A stretch of 64,000 bases of DNA, from the NCBI GenBank assembly GCA_910586925.1, contig CAJUKG010000005.1, positions 121,384 through 185,383 on the forward strand, read 5' to 3'. Positions 1-8,750 of this stretch are shown one piece after another. The translations under genes and the position numbers were made by a program. Positions within the stretch are counted from its first letter, which is position 1. The number at the start of each line of letters is the position of its first letter. The notes below the pieces were generated by a model, which saw only the letters and a list, made by a program, of their open reading frames with translations, was not told where the DNA came from and did no database searches. Source of the DNA: an uncultured Christensenellaceae bacterium. GTDB lineage: Bacteria > Bacillota > Clostridia > Christensenellales > Pumilibacteraceae.

Positions 1-1041
1 CAGCTGTTTGTACAGCTGTATGGCGAGATTGCACACATGCTCGGCATGCGGGATATTGAGATCGTAATAGTGAAGCCGCGAATAGATCGAATGTCCCATA
101 ATATCCGAAATGGGCTTTTCGAGAGTGGTCGGCACGGCGTGATTGAACAAGAACCCTTCGCGTATGCCCGAGCCTGATATGATCATTTCGTCGAACTCCG
201 TTCCGCCGATAAAGCTCTTTATGCACGAAAGCGCGGAACAGAAAATATCGGCGCGTTGCGCTTCGAGTCCTTTTATCTTACTGCGCTTTTCCACGTCGAG
301 CACTTTTATCATGTCGTAAACTTTGTTGAACGTGTCTATACCGATATGATAGTTATGTATCATGCCGAGCGGATACTTTTCAATGCGTTGCACTATGCTC
401 GCAAGGCTTCGGAACGATCCGCCCACCCCTACGAATTTATATTCGGGATCGAGTTCTTTGAGCCATTCTATACCCGCGAACTGGTCGCGCATATACGTTT
501 CTATCATTTGCGACTGCTGGAGCGGGGTCGTGTTCTCGTTGAACAGCGACGAGAGCGTCATAGTACCGATGGGAAGGTTTGTATGATTGAGTATAACTCT
601 GCGATTGTACTGTATGAGCTGAATGGACGAACCGGAAATATCCATTATTACGCCCTTCGGCACCTCCAGCGAGTTCACGACGCCGTAATATATTTGCGTC
701 GATTCCTGTTCTTCGGTGAGTACGTCCATTTTGAACCCGCACACGGTGTTCACTTCTTCCAAAAAGCTGCGCTGATTCTTCGCTTTGCGCACCGCATTGG
801 TGGCAAACGCATAAATCTTATCGACGTTATTCGCATCGCACAGCTTGCGGAACATTTTAAGCGTCCGCACCGCCTGCGCTATACGCGCTTGCTTGAGATA
901 CCCGTCGCGCTCCATATCCTGCGCGAGCCGCACCCCCTCTTGCAGTTCGTCGTACACAACAAAACTGCTGTCGTTTATCACATGCGCCAGCACCAACCGC
1001 GCGGTATTGGAACCCAAATCAATTATAGCAATATTATTCAA
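1..1041 (-). CDS. Ppx/GppA family phosphatase (partial, 3' end outside window)
   Basis: Exopolyphosphatase/guanosine-pentaphosphatase family, ASKHA fold, expected to hydrolyse polyphosphate or pppGpp in the cytoplasm. The 347 visible residues start with the phosphate-1 loop IIDLGSNTARLVL (about residues 6-18), followed by ATNAVRKAKN (about 80-89) where the family has ATSALRDAKN, then EEQEST and a second loop DISGSSIQLI (about 134-143). That second loop is usually DIGGGS, so this is a divergent member. The start is TTG at 1041: an in-frame stop lies seven codons upstream and AAGGAAG is well placed. The gene runs off the left edge. Family assignment is firm; the choice between Ppx and GppA activity is not. 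Confidence 0.88.
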   Translation of the reverse strand, partial: MNNIAIIDLGSNTARLVLAHVINDSSFVVYDELQEGVRLAQDMERDGYLKQARIAQAVRTLKMFRKLCDANNVDKIYAFATNAVRKAKNQRSFLEEVNTVCGFKMDVLTEEQESTQIYYGVVNSLEVPKGVIMDISGSSIQLIQYNRRVILNHTNLPIGTMTLSSLFNENTTPLQQSQMIETYMRDQFAGIEWLKELDPEYKFVGVGGSFRSLASIVQRIEKYPLGMIHNYHIGIDTFNKVYDMIKVLDVEKRSKIKGLEAQRADIFCSALSCIKSFIGGTEFDEMIISGSGIREGFLFNHAVPTTLEKPISDIMGHSIYSRLHYYDLNIPHAEHVCNLAIQLYKQL

Positions 1042-1092
1042 AGCCGCTTCCTTCGGGAGTTATGTATTATCGCCCTATTTTGGTATGTAATG

Positions 1093-1121
1093 ATTATAAC
1101 ACACTTTTATCAACTTGTAAA
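1093..1121 (-). promoter_or_regulatory. sigma-A promoter of the Ppx/GppA gene
   Basis: On the minus strand TTTACA (1116-1121), a 17-bp spacer and TATAAT (1093-1098). This gives a leader of about 45 nt before the TTG start at 1041. Confidence 0.7.
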
Positions 1122-1224
1122 GGGGGTATTTGAAAATAATTTCGGCAATTTATGCAAAAAAACACGCTATTTATGCCGTCGCCCGCCCGCGCTTCCCCGT
1201 TTTCGACAAAATCATACAAAATCC

Positions 1225-1253
1225 TTTACTTTTCATACGCACGGTGCTATAAT
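1225..1253 (+). promoter_or_regulatory. sigma-A promoter, probably leaderless transcript
   Basis: TTTACT (1225-1230), 17 bp, TATAAT (1248-1253). Only 8 nt separate the -10 box from the ATG at 1262 and no Shine-Dalgarno is present, so the mRNA would begin about at the start codon. Confidence 0.65.
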
Positions 1254-1261
1254 AAATAAGT

Positions 1262-3856
1262 ATGTCTACCGCGAAAAAATTTTGTTATGGAATAATATTA
1301 TTATTGCTTTGCGCCGCGCTCACCGCGACTGCGGTTTTCTCCCGACGCGCATCATACGCCGACGAAACTGCGGAAGCCGCGACGCTTGTACCGATCGCCA
1401 CCGACAACGACGCGATCGCGTACAAGTGTTTCGACGCGCCGAACTCCGTTTTTGCGGACGGCGCGGGGCTTGCGGTCGCGGGCGACCGTTCCGTCGAGTT
1501 CATATCGGGTGAAACGGAAGTTACTTCGGTGCGCGATATTCCGTCCGATAAAGTATACCGTCATCTCGAGCACGGCGAACACGGAGAATACATAATCGTA
1601 CTGCGCGACGGACGGCTGTCGCTGTACTTCGGCGACGAACCGCCCGCCCCGCTGCTTTGCGGCGGCGCAGAAGTCGGCGGCATCGTCGATTTTGCGGTCG
1701 GCGGCGACAAGCTGTACGCGGTCGGCGGCGACACCCTGTTTTCGGTCGCGCTCGGCGCAAACGGTTTCGACGGCGAAGCGACGGCGACGGGGCTGTACTC
1801 CGCACAGCACGGCACTATAGACGTACACGGCGTTGCGGTACTCGACGGCAAAGTGTACGCTGCAATAAACTCTGCGTTCGGCAAGCGCGACGATATTTGC
1901 CTCGTAAGCGGCAACGAACTTACCGTTGCTCTGCGGCAAGCGGACACCGTCATGTCGATGAGCGCGGCGGCAGGCAGCCTGTACGTGCTTACCCGCAGCG
2001 AAGTCACGTCCTATCGCCCCGTAGACGGCGGTATCGGGCTTGTGGAAACGCACTCCGCGCCCGGCGCGACGTACACGGATATTTACGCTTACGGCGGATA
2101 TGTTTACGCGCTCGACTCGCTCAACGCGCTGCACAAACTTTCGGGAGACCTGTCTGCTGCGGTTACGCTCTTTGCGTCGGGTAGCGACATCAAAGGATAT
2201 TTCAATACGCCGAGCGGCATTGCCGTCAAAAATTCGCGCATGTACGTCGCCGACACGCTCAATAACCGCATTGCGATCTACGGCAAAACGATCGAATACG
2301 TCGACCGCGAATTCATAACACCCGTTTCCGTCGCATGCGACAGCGCGGGCACGGTGTACGTTGCATACGAATACAACAAGATAGGAATTTTCGAGGGCGG
2401 CGATTTTTCGCCCGCCGTCGAACGCGTCGTTACGGGCGCGGAACTCGGTTACATAAAACAGATCGTCGTCAACGCCGATAAAACGCTGTTCGCCCTCACC
2501 TCCACGGGGCTTTGGACGGTAAAACACGGCGAAACTGCGGCAACGAGGATCTCCGACAAACATTACAAAGCCGTCGCGCTCGGCTTCGGCAGGGACAAGC
2601 TCTACGCGCTCGACGACGACGGTATTTACGACCTCGGCGGCGACGCGCCCAAAATCAAGTGCGCCGCGAAAAGCGACGTGATCTCGTTCGCGGTGGATAT
2701 CGACGGCTCGGTATTCATGCTCACGGCAAACTGTATTCGCACGTACCGCGTCCTCGTCGGCACGCCGACCGTGCAGGAATATTTACTGCGTTGCGGCGGC
2801 GAAAAATACACGCTCGGCGGCAAGATCGGACAGCTCGTGCTCTGCTCGGTCAACAATAACTACGTCGGGCACGGCGACATTCTCGTGGTCGACGGCAATA
2901 AACACCGTATTCTCAAGACGAACGGCACGGCGATCGGCATGCGGCTCGTCGACGGCAATTATATCGTTCCCGATCTTGTCGGCAACAAAGTGGCGGAATA
3001 CTACGGACCGGGGCTTATACGCACCGCGCTTCGCAACACCGAGGTGTACGCACTGCCCGCCGAAGGCGCGTCCGTATACACTATATCGCGTGGCAGAAAC
3101 GTAATAGTGCCGCAGTACGCGCTCGAGGACGCAAAGGAATACGCGCTCGTGCTTATCGACGACACAGAAAACGGCAAGCTCGTGCAGGGCTATGTCTATA
3201 AAGACGCGTTGTCGCAACCCCTCGAATATTCCGCGCCCCCTGCGTCTGCATGCACGGTGTTCAACGCTGCAACACCCGTATACAAATTCCCCAGCCGTCA
3301 CTCGCAAGCATTATACAACTATGCGGCGGTCGACAGCAACACAGAGTTCGGCATGCTCGACTTCGTTGCCGAGTACCGCGACGATTACGGCAATCTTTGG
3401 TACCGCATCGCGCTCGACGGCGGCACGGAAGGCTTCATTCTGTCGGTAAACGTCAGCATCGGTAACTATGAACCGGTGTTTATCCGCCCCGCCGCGAACG
3501 CCGAGATCATATCGTACAAAGGCAGTACATCCGCGCCTGGATATATTCTCGAAAACGGCGTCTATACGCAAATAACCGAACTTCCGACAGGCACGCGCGT
3601 CGAAGTGGTCGGCGCGTTCGATTCGTCCGAACAGTATACCGAAGTCAAGTATTTCGACGCCGACCGCGGCACGCTCACATGCTATGTAAAGACGGTCTAC
3701 CTCAAATACAACGGCGTCAATATCGTACTTCTCGTCGCGATAATCGTAATAATAATCACGGTAACGCTCGCGGCTATAATCGTCGCCCGTGTATTGCACA
3801 ACAAGAAGAAAAACCTGCTCGACGATAAAGACGACGAAGAAAATGAAAAATTGTAA
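1262..3856 (+). CDS. Secreted beta-propeller (NHL-like) protein with SH3-like domain and C-terminal membrane anchor
   Basis: An 864-residue surface protein. Residues 1-33 are a signal peptide (Lys-rich start, hydrophobic core, Ala-rich end). Roughly residues 60-600 form repeating blade-like units of the kind DGKVYAAINS, GGYVYALDSL and NSRMYVADTLNNRIAIY. The last is a typical NHL signature, so a beta-propeller is likely. About 640-740 resembles a bacterial SH3 domain (GNLWYRIALDGGTEGFI). Residues 816-842 are one strong transmembrane helix followed by a basic/acidic tail, so the protein is held on the outer face of the membrane. Its ligand is unknown. The ATG lies 8 nt after a TATAAT box without a ribosome-binding site. 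Domain architecture is clear; function is not. Confidence 0.8.
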   Translation: MSTAKKFCYGIILLLLCAALTATAVFSRRASYADETAEAATLVPIATDNDAIAYKCFDAPNSVFADGAGLAVAGDRSVEFISGETEVTSVRDIPSDKVYRHLEHGEHGEYIIVLRDGRLSLYFGDEPPAPLLCGGAEVGGIVDFAVGGDKLYAVGGDTLFSVALGANGFDGEATATGLYSAQHGTIDVHGVAVLDGKVYAAINSAFGKRDDICLVSGNELTVALRQADTVMSMSAAAGSLYVLTRSEVTSYRPVDGGIGLVETHSAPGATYTDIYAYGGYVYALDSLNALHKLSGDLSAAVTLFASGSDIKGYFNTPSGIAVKNSRMYVADTLNNRIAIYGKTIEYVDREFITPVSVACDSAGTVYVAYEYNKIGIFEGGDFSPAVERVVTGAELGYIKQIVVNADKTLFALTSTGLWTVKHGETAATRISDKHYKAVALGFGRDKLYALDDDGIYDLGGDAPKIKCAAKSDVISFAVDIDGSVFMLTANCIRTYRVLVGTPTVQEYLLRCGGEKYTLGGKIGQLVLCSVNNNYVGHGDILVVDGNKHRILKTNGTAIGMRLVDGNYIVPDLVGNKVAEYYGPGLIRTALRNTEVYALPAEGASVYTISRGRNVIVPQYALEDAKEYALVLIDDTENGKLVQGYVYKDALSQPLEYSAPPASACTVFNAATPVYKFPSRHSQALYNYAAVDSNTEFGMLDFVAEYRDDYGNLWYRIALDGGTEGFILSVNVSIGNYEPVFIRPAANAEIISYKGSTSAPGYILENGVYTQITELPTGTRVEVVGAFDSSEQYTEVKYFDADRGTLTCYVKTVYLKYNGVNIVLLVAIIVIIITVTLAAIIVARVLHNKKKNLLDDKDDEENEKL

Positions 3857-3865
3857 ATTAAGAAT

Positions 3866-3905
3866 TTAGAATAGAGGACAAATTATTAGAATAGAGGACA
3901 AATTA
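3866..3905. repeat. Exact 20-bp tandem duplication
   Basis: Two perfect adjacent copies of TTAGAATAGAGGACAAATTA (3866-3885 and 3886-3905), just after the beta-propeller gene. Probably replication slippage; no function inferred. Confidence 0.9.
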
Positions 3906-3909
3906 AAAG

Positions 3910-3943
3910 TAATGCGCTTCGCGGTAAAACGTAAAGCGCATTA
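3910..3943. terminator. Bidirectional hairpin between convergent genes
   Basis: TAATGCGCTT (3910-3919) pairs perfectly with AAGCGCATTA (3934-3943) around a 14-nt loop. AT-rich flanks on both sides suit termination of the propeller gene and of the SSB-like operon on the other strand. The T-runs are short. Confidence 0.55.
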
Positions 3944-3982
3944 ATTATTAAACAGTAATTTTTAATTATTAATTATTAATTT

Positions 3983-4633
3983 TTAATTGTCATCATCGTC
4001 TGACGTCGACGCTACTTCGCTGTCTTTTTGCAACAGTTCCACCGAGCCTATCGAAAATTCATAGGCGGTGCGCACTTCCGAGCAGTCGTCGGACAAACGT
4101 TTGGTGTACTGACGCGACTGTATGCGCCCGCAAACGTCGAGTTTTTGCCCGACGGGGGCGTTTTTGAGCAGTCTGGCATTCTTTCCCCAAGCGATGCACG
4201 GTATGTAGTCGGACTTGGAATATGCGCGGTTTACGGCGAGCAGTATGTCACAAATCTCGCGGTTGAACGGCGTGGTGCGGTATATCGGCGGTTTGCAGAT
4301 ATATCCGACGAGTTCCGCCGTGTTCGGATTGGCGTCGGGTTCGGGCGGCGTTATTTCTCGGGCATACACGCTCAAAATAAGCCGCGACCGTTCGCCGTCC
4401 GGTCGGTTAAAACTGCGGAACTGTCCGGAAACGGCTATTTGCGAATCGAGTGTGAGTTTCGCGGAAAGTTCTTCGGAAACCGTCACGGGAATGATATCGA
4501 GGTGTTCGGACAGACGCGGTACGTTCAGCTTGAATTCGTAGAATCGCTCGCCGTACATGTCGTGCGAATACTCGGGCAGCGTCCCCACCCTGCCTTGCAG
4601 GTTGACGGTATTGGTAGGTTTGTCGTTTTTCAT
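3983..4633 (-). CDS. SSB-like protein with two OB-fold segments
   Basis: A 216-residue protein that looks like two OB folds in tandem. The first (about 8-90) begins NTVNLQGRVGTLPEYSHDMYG and includes IAVSGQFRSFNRPDGERSRL. The second (about 103-205) includes AELVGYICKPPIYRTTPF, IPCIAWGKNARLL and LDVCGRIQSRQYTKR. The second pattern is the classical SSB arrangement, so single-stranded DNA binding in the cytoplasm is likely. The C-terminus is acidic (ends SDDDDN) but lacks the canonical DDDIPF partner-docking tip. It starts directly after the stop of the upstream deacetylase (TGAATG) with a good AGGAG, so the two are co-transcribed. Probably an accessory SSB rather than the replicative one. Confidence 0.68.
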   Translation of the reverse strand: MKNDKPTNTVNLQGRVGTLPEYSHDMYGERFYEFKLNVPRLSEHLDIIPVTVSEELSAKLTLDSQIAVSGQFRSFNRPDGERSRLILSVYAREITPPEPDANPNTAELVGYICKPPIYRTTPFNREICDILLAVNRAYSKSDYIPCIAWGKNARLLKNAPVGQKLDVCGRIQSRQYTKRLSDDCSEVRTAYEFSIGSVELLQKDSEVASTSDDDDN

Positions 4634-5404
4634 TCAGGTACTCCTTATTTGTCTTCCCGTATGATCAATTATGTAGTTGTCTTTGTAGATGAGTTCGCCC
4701 ACCGTCTTGAACGTAAATCCCTTGGCGCGCAGTCCGTCGATTATGGCGGGCAACGCCTCGAGCGTATGTTTGCCGTCGTTGTGCATAAGCACAATGCTGC
4801 CGTTGCGCACTCCGCCCACAACACGCGACGCTATTTCCTCTTTGGATAAACCTTTCCAATCGAGGGAATCGACGTCCCACTGTATGGTATGTAAGCCCTG
4901 TGCCGTCGCCTCGTCGATGAGCGCGTCCGAATAATCGCCGTACGGCGGTCGGAACAGCTCGACTTTACGCCCCGAAATGCTTTCTATGAGCGATTTCGAC
5001 GTGGAAAGCTCGAGCGAGATCGCCTTCTTGTCGAGCTTCGACATATAAGGGTGCGTCGCCGAATGTGTACCTATCTCGATACGGTCGGACGCGGCGAGTT
5101 TTTTAAGCTCGTCGCCGTACTTCTCCGCCCAGAAACTTACGAGAAAGAATGTGGCACGCGCGTCCTTGCTCTCGATAGTATCGAGCAATCCGAGCGTTTT
5201 GTCCGCGCCCCACGCCGCGTCGAAAGTGAGCGCGACGACTTTCTCCTCGGTTTCCACCGAGTATATAGGTACTTTCTTGGGACTTACATTGTTGTAGATC
5301 GCAGCCGCACCGGTGCAGTACACGCCGGTCACCGCGGCAGCGAGCAAGACAGCGGCAATCACCGCTATGATTATCGTCCGTCGTTTGACAACCAAAAATC
5401 TCAT
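4634..5404 (-). CDS. PdaB-like polysaccharide deacetylase (NodB domain)
   Basis: A 256-residue membrane-anchored NodB-family deacetylase, expected to remove N-acetyl groups from peptidoglycan outside the membrane. An N-terminal transmembrane anchor (about 8-30) precedes the catalytic domain. Motifs seen: LTFDAAWG (motif 1; the usual second Asp of TFDD is Ala, as in the sporulation-type PdaB group), HSATHPYMS (metal-binding His pair), RPPYGDYS (motif 3), WDVDSLDW and VLMHND. Start chosen at 5404 because GGAGAT precedes that ATG; an upstream ATG at 5425 has no such site. It forms an operon with the SSB-like gene. A spore-cortex role is inferred from the family, not shown. Confidence 0.8.
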   Translation of the reverse strand: MRFLVVKRRTIIIAVIAAVLLAAAVTGVYCTGAAAIYNNVSPKKVPIYSVETEEKVVALTFDAAWGADKTLGLLDTIESKDARATFFLVSFWAEKYGDELKKLAASDRIEIGTHSATHPYMSKLDKKAISLELSTSKSLIESISGRKVELFRPPYGDYSDALIDEATAQGLHTIQWDVDSLDWKGLSKEEIASRVVGGVRNGSIVLMHNDGKHTLEALPAIIDGLRAKGFTFKTVGELIYKDNYIIDHTGRQIRST

Positions 5405-5413
5405 CGGACATCT

Positions 5414-5430
5414 CCAATATAGCATATTGG
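5414..5430 (-). promoter_or_regulatory. 17-bp palindrome touching the deacetylase ribosome-binding site
   Basis: CCAATAT-AGC-ATATTGG, perfect 7-bp arms. On the coding strand the right arm runs into the GGAGAT Shine-Dalgarno, so it could be an operator or an RNA stem that limits translation. Confidence 0.45.
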
Positions 5431-5588
5431 ATTACGCGAATTATTGCGGGTCTTGTCGAATACACACTAGTTGTGTCGACTGCCCGTTCGCATAATCACA
5501 TCATCAATCTATTCGCTGCAGATCGCAAATATGCAATAACGGAAAATTTCCCGAGAAAACACCTCCTCTTTAGCAGCTATTCGATAAA

Positions 5589-5617
5589 CGCGCCTGTCGC
5601 AAAACGCAACAGACGCG
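5589..5617 (-). terminator. Terminator of degV
   Basis: 12-bp stem 5589-5600 / 5606-5617. It is fully paired (with G-U) only when read on the minus strand, where it is followed by TTTATC. It sits 23 bp after the DegV stop. Confidence 0.7.
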
Positions 5618-5639
5618 AAAAATCAACCACGAAAATCGT

Positions 5640-6476
5640 TTAATCCTTGCTCGCAAGCGTAACTATGCCTACCGTTCCGATACCTATATGCACGCCACCG
5701 ACCGGACACATAGGCTCGACTTCGATACGCTCAAGCCCGAACTTGCGGAACAACCTTTCCCGCAACGGCTCGATGTTTTTATCCGACCCGATATAGTACA
5801 CAAACAGCTTGTCGAACTTTTCGGGCAGATGCGCGATCGCCGCGTCGAGCGCGCGGTTCAAGCCGAGCGTTTTCGCATATATGGACAGTTCGTTCTTCGC
5901 GAACTCGAATACGGGTTTGATTTTGAGAATATTGCCCACTTTGGAAAGCAGTTTGTTCACTCTGCCGCCGCGCGCGAGTTCGGTAAGCGTCGCGGGAACG
6001 AACTGCATGGCTATGCGCTGTTTAAGATCTTCGAGCATATCGACAAGCTCGTCGAACGTCGCGCCCGCGGTCGCCACATCGTGCATTTCGCGAAGCAACA
6101 ACAGTGCCGACGGTCCCGCCTCATTAGAATTGAACGCCTCGACGCGTTTGCCTTCGTATTGCGCCGCAGCTATCCTCGCCGCGCCTATCGTACCGCTCAA
6201 TCTGTCGGCGATAGTAAGTATCATTATCTCGCTGTTTTCGTCCTCCGCGAAAATGCGCTCGATCGCCTCGGTAAACTTTTCGGGCGAAGGCTGCGACGTT
6301 TTCGCGCCCATCTTACTACGCGCGTAATCGGCATAGAATCCGTCCCAATCCTCTCTGTAACCCTCGGTGTATTCCTTATCGCCTATGAGAAGCGTAAGGC
6401 TCACGACCTCGATATTCCGAGCTTTCGCTTCTTCGCGAGTCAGTCCGAACGTGGAATCAACAATAAATCTTACCAT
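5640..6476 (-). CDS. DegV family fatty-acid-binding protein
   Basis: 278 residues, normal for DegV. N-terminal FIVDSTFGLTREEA matches the family IVTDSTSDL pattern. KTSQPSPEKF (about 77-86) is the conserved T-S-Q-P-S lipid-binding loop, and LTELARGGRVNKL (about 180-192) matches the conserved L..GGRI segment. DegV proteins bind a fatty acid, and some act as FakB subunits of the fatty-acid kinase FakA; no fakA is nearby. Start placed at the ATG at 6476 because homologues begin MVRFIVDS-like and the reading frame above it is low-complexity. It is monocistronic, with its own promoter and terminator. Confidence 0.87.
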   Translation of the reverse strand: MVRFIVDSTFGLTREEAKARNIEVVSLTLLIGDKEYTEGYREDWDGFYADYARSKMGAKTSQPSPEKFTEAIERIFAEDENSEIMILTIADRLSGTIGAARIAAAQYEGKRVEAFNSNEAGPSALLLLREMHDVATAGATFDELVDMLEDLKQRIAMQFVPATLTELARGGRVNKLLSKVGNILKIKPVFEFAKNELSIYAKTLGLNRALDAAIAHLPEKFDKLFVYYIGSDKNIEPLRERLFRKFGLERIEVEPMCPVGGVHIGIGTVGIVTLASKD

Positions 6477-6563
6477 AATACACCGCCGATGAGCAACAAC
6501 ACACGATTTAGACGCCCGAACGACATTTTCGGCTCTCGGACACCACGTTGCAACTCTGTTATA

Positions 6564-6593
6564 ATTATACCATTTTTTTCGCCTTTCAGTCAA
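6564..6593 (-). promoter_or_regulatory. sigma-A promoter of degV
   Basis: TTGACT, 18-bp spacer, TATAAT on the minus strand (-35 at 6588-6593, -10 at 6564-6569). It implies a leader of about 80 nt. The rest of 6594-6829 is AT-rich with no gene seen. Confidence 0.6.
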
Positions 6594-6829
6594 TGCGCGA
6601 AAAATTCGTCGCATTGCATATGTACGCCGAAATGTACAATTTATCACGAATTACGGTCAAATAGCGGTATAATTATATTTTTATACGGCAATTTTTCGGC
6701 ATAGTTATGCTTTTATACCCGCGTAACTTGCATTATTTATAAAAAAATACCCGTGCAAATCAAAATAATTATAATAATATATACGGCACGGTTTGTAAAA
6801 AATTTTTGCGTAAAACACATAAAAAACGC

Positions 6830-6858
6830 TTGACAATCGGCAAAGCGAAGCATATAAT
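6830..6858 (+). promoter_or_regulatory. Consensus sigma-A promoter of gdhA
   Basis: TTGACA (6830-6835), 17 bp, TATAAT (6853-6858): a perfect consensus, preceded by long A/T tracts that could act as an UP element. Confidence 0.85.
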
Positions 6859-6870
6859 AAAACCGCAAAG

Positions 6871-6898
6871 CAAGGGTGCTGTTTCGACGGCACCCTTG
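6871..6898 (+). other. 5' leader hairpin of gdhA
   Basis: CAAGGGTGC (6871-6879) pairs with GCACCCTTG (6890-6898), about 5 nt from the predicted 5' end and 11 nt before GGAGG. There is no T-run after it. It fits an mRNA 5'-stabilising stem better than an attenuator. Confidence 0.5.
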
Positions 6899-6918
6899 TA
6901 CTATTTTCGGAGGTTTTT

Positions 6919-8247
6919 ATGTCATATATCGAGGAAGTGCGCTCGGCGGTTGCGGTGCGTAATGCGGGACAACCGGAATTCATGCAAGCGGTGGACGAAG
7001 TGCTCGCCACCATCGCACCCGTCGTAGAGAGCGACGGTGTTTACAAGCACAATGCCGTGCTCGAGCGGATCACCGAACCTGACAGACAGATCATGTTCCG
7101 CGTGCCTTGGACGGACGACGACGGTAACATGCGCATCAACCGCGGATACCGCGTACAATTCAACAATGCCATCGGACCGTACAAAGGCGGATTGCGGCTA
7201 CACCCGTCCGTCAATCTTTCCATAATCAAATTCCTCGGCTTTGAACAGATATTCAAAAATTCGCTCACGGGACTGCCCATCGGCGGCGGCAAAGGCGGAT
7301 CGGACTTCGATCCCAAAGGCAAGTCCGAACGGGAAATACGCGAGTTTTGCCAAAGTTTCATGACCGAGCTGTTCAGACATATCGGCGCGGACACCGACGT
7401 ACCCGCAGGCGATATAGGCGTAGGCGGGCGCGAGATCGGTTATATGTTCGGGCAATATAAGCGGATCAAAAACGTGTACGAAGGAGTGCTTACGGGCAAA
7501 GGTCTTACGTTCGGCGGCTCTCTCGCCCGCACCGAAGCCACCGGATACGGACTTATTTACATCATGCAGGAAATGCTCGGCGAGTTCGGCGACGGCATCA
7601 AAGGCAAAACTATCGCCATATCGGGCGCGGGCAACGTCGCGATTTATGCGGCGCAAAAAGCGATCGAGTTGGGCGGAAAAGTGGTGACGCTGTCCGATTC
7701 CGACGGTTGGATCTACGACAAGAACGGCGTAAATCTCGACATAGTAAAAGACATCAAAGAAGTAAAGCGCGGCAGAATAAGAGAATACGCCGACAGAGTA
7801 CCGACTGCCGAATATCACGACAAAGGCAAGGTATGGTCGGTCAAGTGCGATCTCGCCCTGCCCTGCGCGACACAAAACGAATTGACCGTCGACGACGCGA
7901 AAAAACTGATCAAAAACAATGTGCGAGCCGTCGCGGAAGGCGCGAACATGCCGTCAACGACCGACGCAATAAATGCGTTCCAAGCCAATCATACGCTGTT
8001 TATGCCCGCAAAAGCGGCAAACGCCGGCGGCGTTGCTGTGTCCGCGCTCGAAATGTCGCAAAACTCGCAACGACTCGCTTGGACGTTCGACGAAGTAGAC
8101 GGCAAACTGCAAAATATCATGAGCGGGATTTACTCCGCCGTCAAAAACGCGGCGGCAACCTACGCCGAAAAATTCGACTTCGTGTCTGGCGCGAATATAG
8201 CGGGCTTCCTCAAAGTAGCTCAAGCCATGATCGCGCAAGGCGTATAA
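6919..8247 (+). CDS. gdhA: NADP-type glutamate dehydrogenase
   Basis: 442 residues, the usual length of hexameric class I GDH. It catalyses 2-oxoglutarate + ammonium + NAD(P)H to glutamate, the low-affinity route of ammonium assimilation. Seen: substrate loop YKGGLRLHPSVN (about 93-104), catalytic-lysine region LPIGGGKGGSDFDPKGKS (about 119-136), VPAGDIGVGGREIGY (about 160-174), Rossmann loop ISGAGNVAIYAA (about 235-246) with SDSDGWIYD after it, and VAEGANMPST (about 341-350). The family pattern suggests NADP preference. A perfect promoter, a leader stem and GGAGG before the ATG point to strong expression. Monocistronic, with a terminator after it. Confidence 0.95.
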   Translation: MSYIEEVRSAVAVRNAGQPEFMQAVDEVLATIAPVVESDGVYKHNAVLERITEPDRQIMFRVPWTDDDGNMRINRGYRVQFNNAIGPYKGGLRLHPSVNLSIIKFLGFEQIFKNSLTGLPIGGGKGGSDFDPKGKSEREIREFCQSFMTELFRHIGADTDVPAGDIGVGGREIGYMFGQYKRIKNVYEGVLTGKGLTFGGSLARTEATGYGLIYIMQEMLGEFGDGIKGKTIAISGAGNVAIYAAQKAIELGGKVVTLSDSDGWIYDKNGVNLDIVKDIKEVKRGRIREYADRVPTAEYHDKGKVWSVKCDLALPCATQNELTVDDAKKLIKNNVRAVAEGANMPSTTDAINAFQANHTLFMPAKAANAGGVAVSALEMSQNSQRLAWTFDEVDGKLQNIMSGIYSAVKNAAATYAEKFDFVSGANIAGFLKVAQAMIAQGV

Positions 8248-8273
8248 TTTTTATACGATTGCTTTATAACCGA

Positions 8274-8315
8274 AATTCCCGTCACCGTTTATGCGGCGGC
8301 GGGAGTTTTATTTTA
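8274..8315 (+). terminator. Terminator of gdhA
   Basis: 14-bp stem 8274-8287 / 8294-8307 (with G-U pairs), loop TTTATG, then TTATTTT. It abuts the stop of the convergent transporter gene at 8313. Confidence 0.75.
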
Positions 8316-8750
8316 CCGTGCGGTGTGTTTACTCGCTTTAGCCTTTTCGACTGATTTGGCTTTGTTCGCTTTTTTCGCTTTGACGGCTGCGACTATGGTT
8401 TTTATCAACTGCACCGCACCGAGCACGCCGAGGAATACGCCGAAGCTCGCGCGCAAAATGCGTCCGCCGGCATAGCTCGAAAGCAGACTGCCGCACACCG
8501 CTCCGAATACCGCGAGCACGGCGACGGGCAACGCCGCTTTTACGCGCACATATCCGTTCTTTTTATGGATAGCGAGCGCGACGAGCGACATCGGCACGAA
8601 CGCCATCAGATTGATAGCCTGCGCGAGATGCTGTTCAAGTCCCGCGGCGAGAGTCAAAAGCGGGATCAGCAAAGTGCCTCCGCCCATACCCATGCCGCCG
8701 ATTATGCCGCCGAGCGCGGACACAATGATTATCACGTGCTGCGGGGTCAC
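8313..8750 (-). CDS. TauE/SafE family membrane protein, C-terminal half
   Basis: 145 residues with about four transmembrane helices. It is one half of the TauE/SafE (TSUP) sulfite/organosulfonate exporter family. The repeat motif GGIIGGMGMGGGTLLIPLLT (about 12-31) is the family hallmark of a Gly-rich re-entrant segment and is paralogous to the motif in the preceding gene. The C-terminal tail is Ala/Lys-rich. The GTG start at 8750 overlaps the stop of the upstream half by 4 nt (GTGA), so translation is coupled. Full TSUP proteins have two such halves in one chain, so the two products probably pair. Substrate unknown. Confidence 0.78.
   Translation of the reverse strand: MTPQHVIIIVSALGGIIGGMGMGGGTLLIPLLTLAAGLEQHLAQAINLMAFVPMSLVALAIHKKNGYVRVKAALPVAVLAVFGAVCGSLLSSYAGGRILRASFGVFLGVLGAVQLIKTIVAAVKAKKANKAKSVEKAKASKHTAR

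Noticed and set aside
256..1512. Plus-strand open frame across the Ppx/GppA gene and into the beta-propeller gene
   Set aside because: The minus strand in 1-1041 carries clear Ppx/GppA motifs, and the downstream part lies out of frame within the propeller gene; no start signal.
5454..5460. TGTCGAA (0A-box-like) upstream of the deacetylase gene
   Set aside because: The 7-mer is expected several times by chance in 64 kb and TCGAA-type strings are frequent here; position relative to a promoter could not be defined, unlike the spoIIGA box.
6871..6898. Riboswitch or attenuator in the gdhA leader
   Set aside because: The leader is only about 50 nt with one simple stem and no following T-run; too small for a known riboswitch class.
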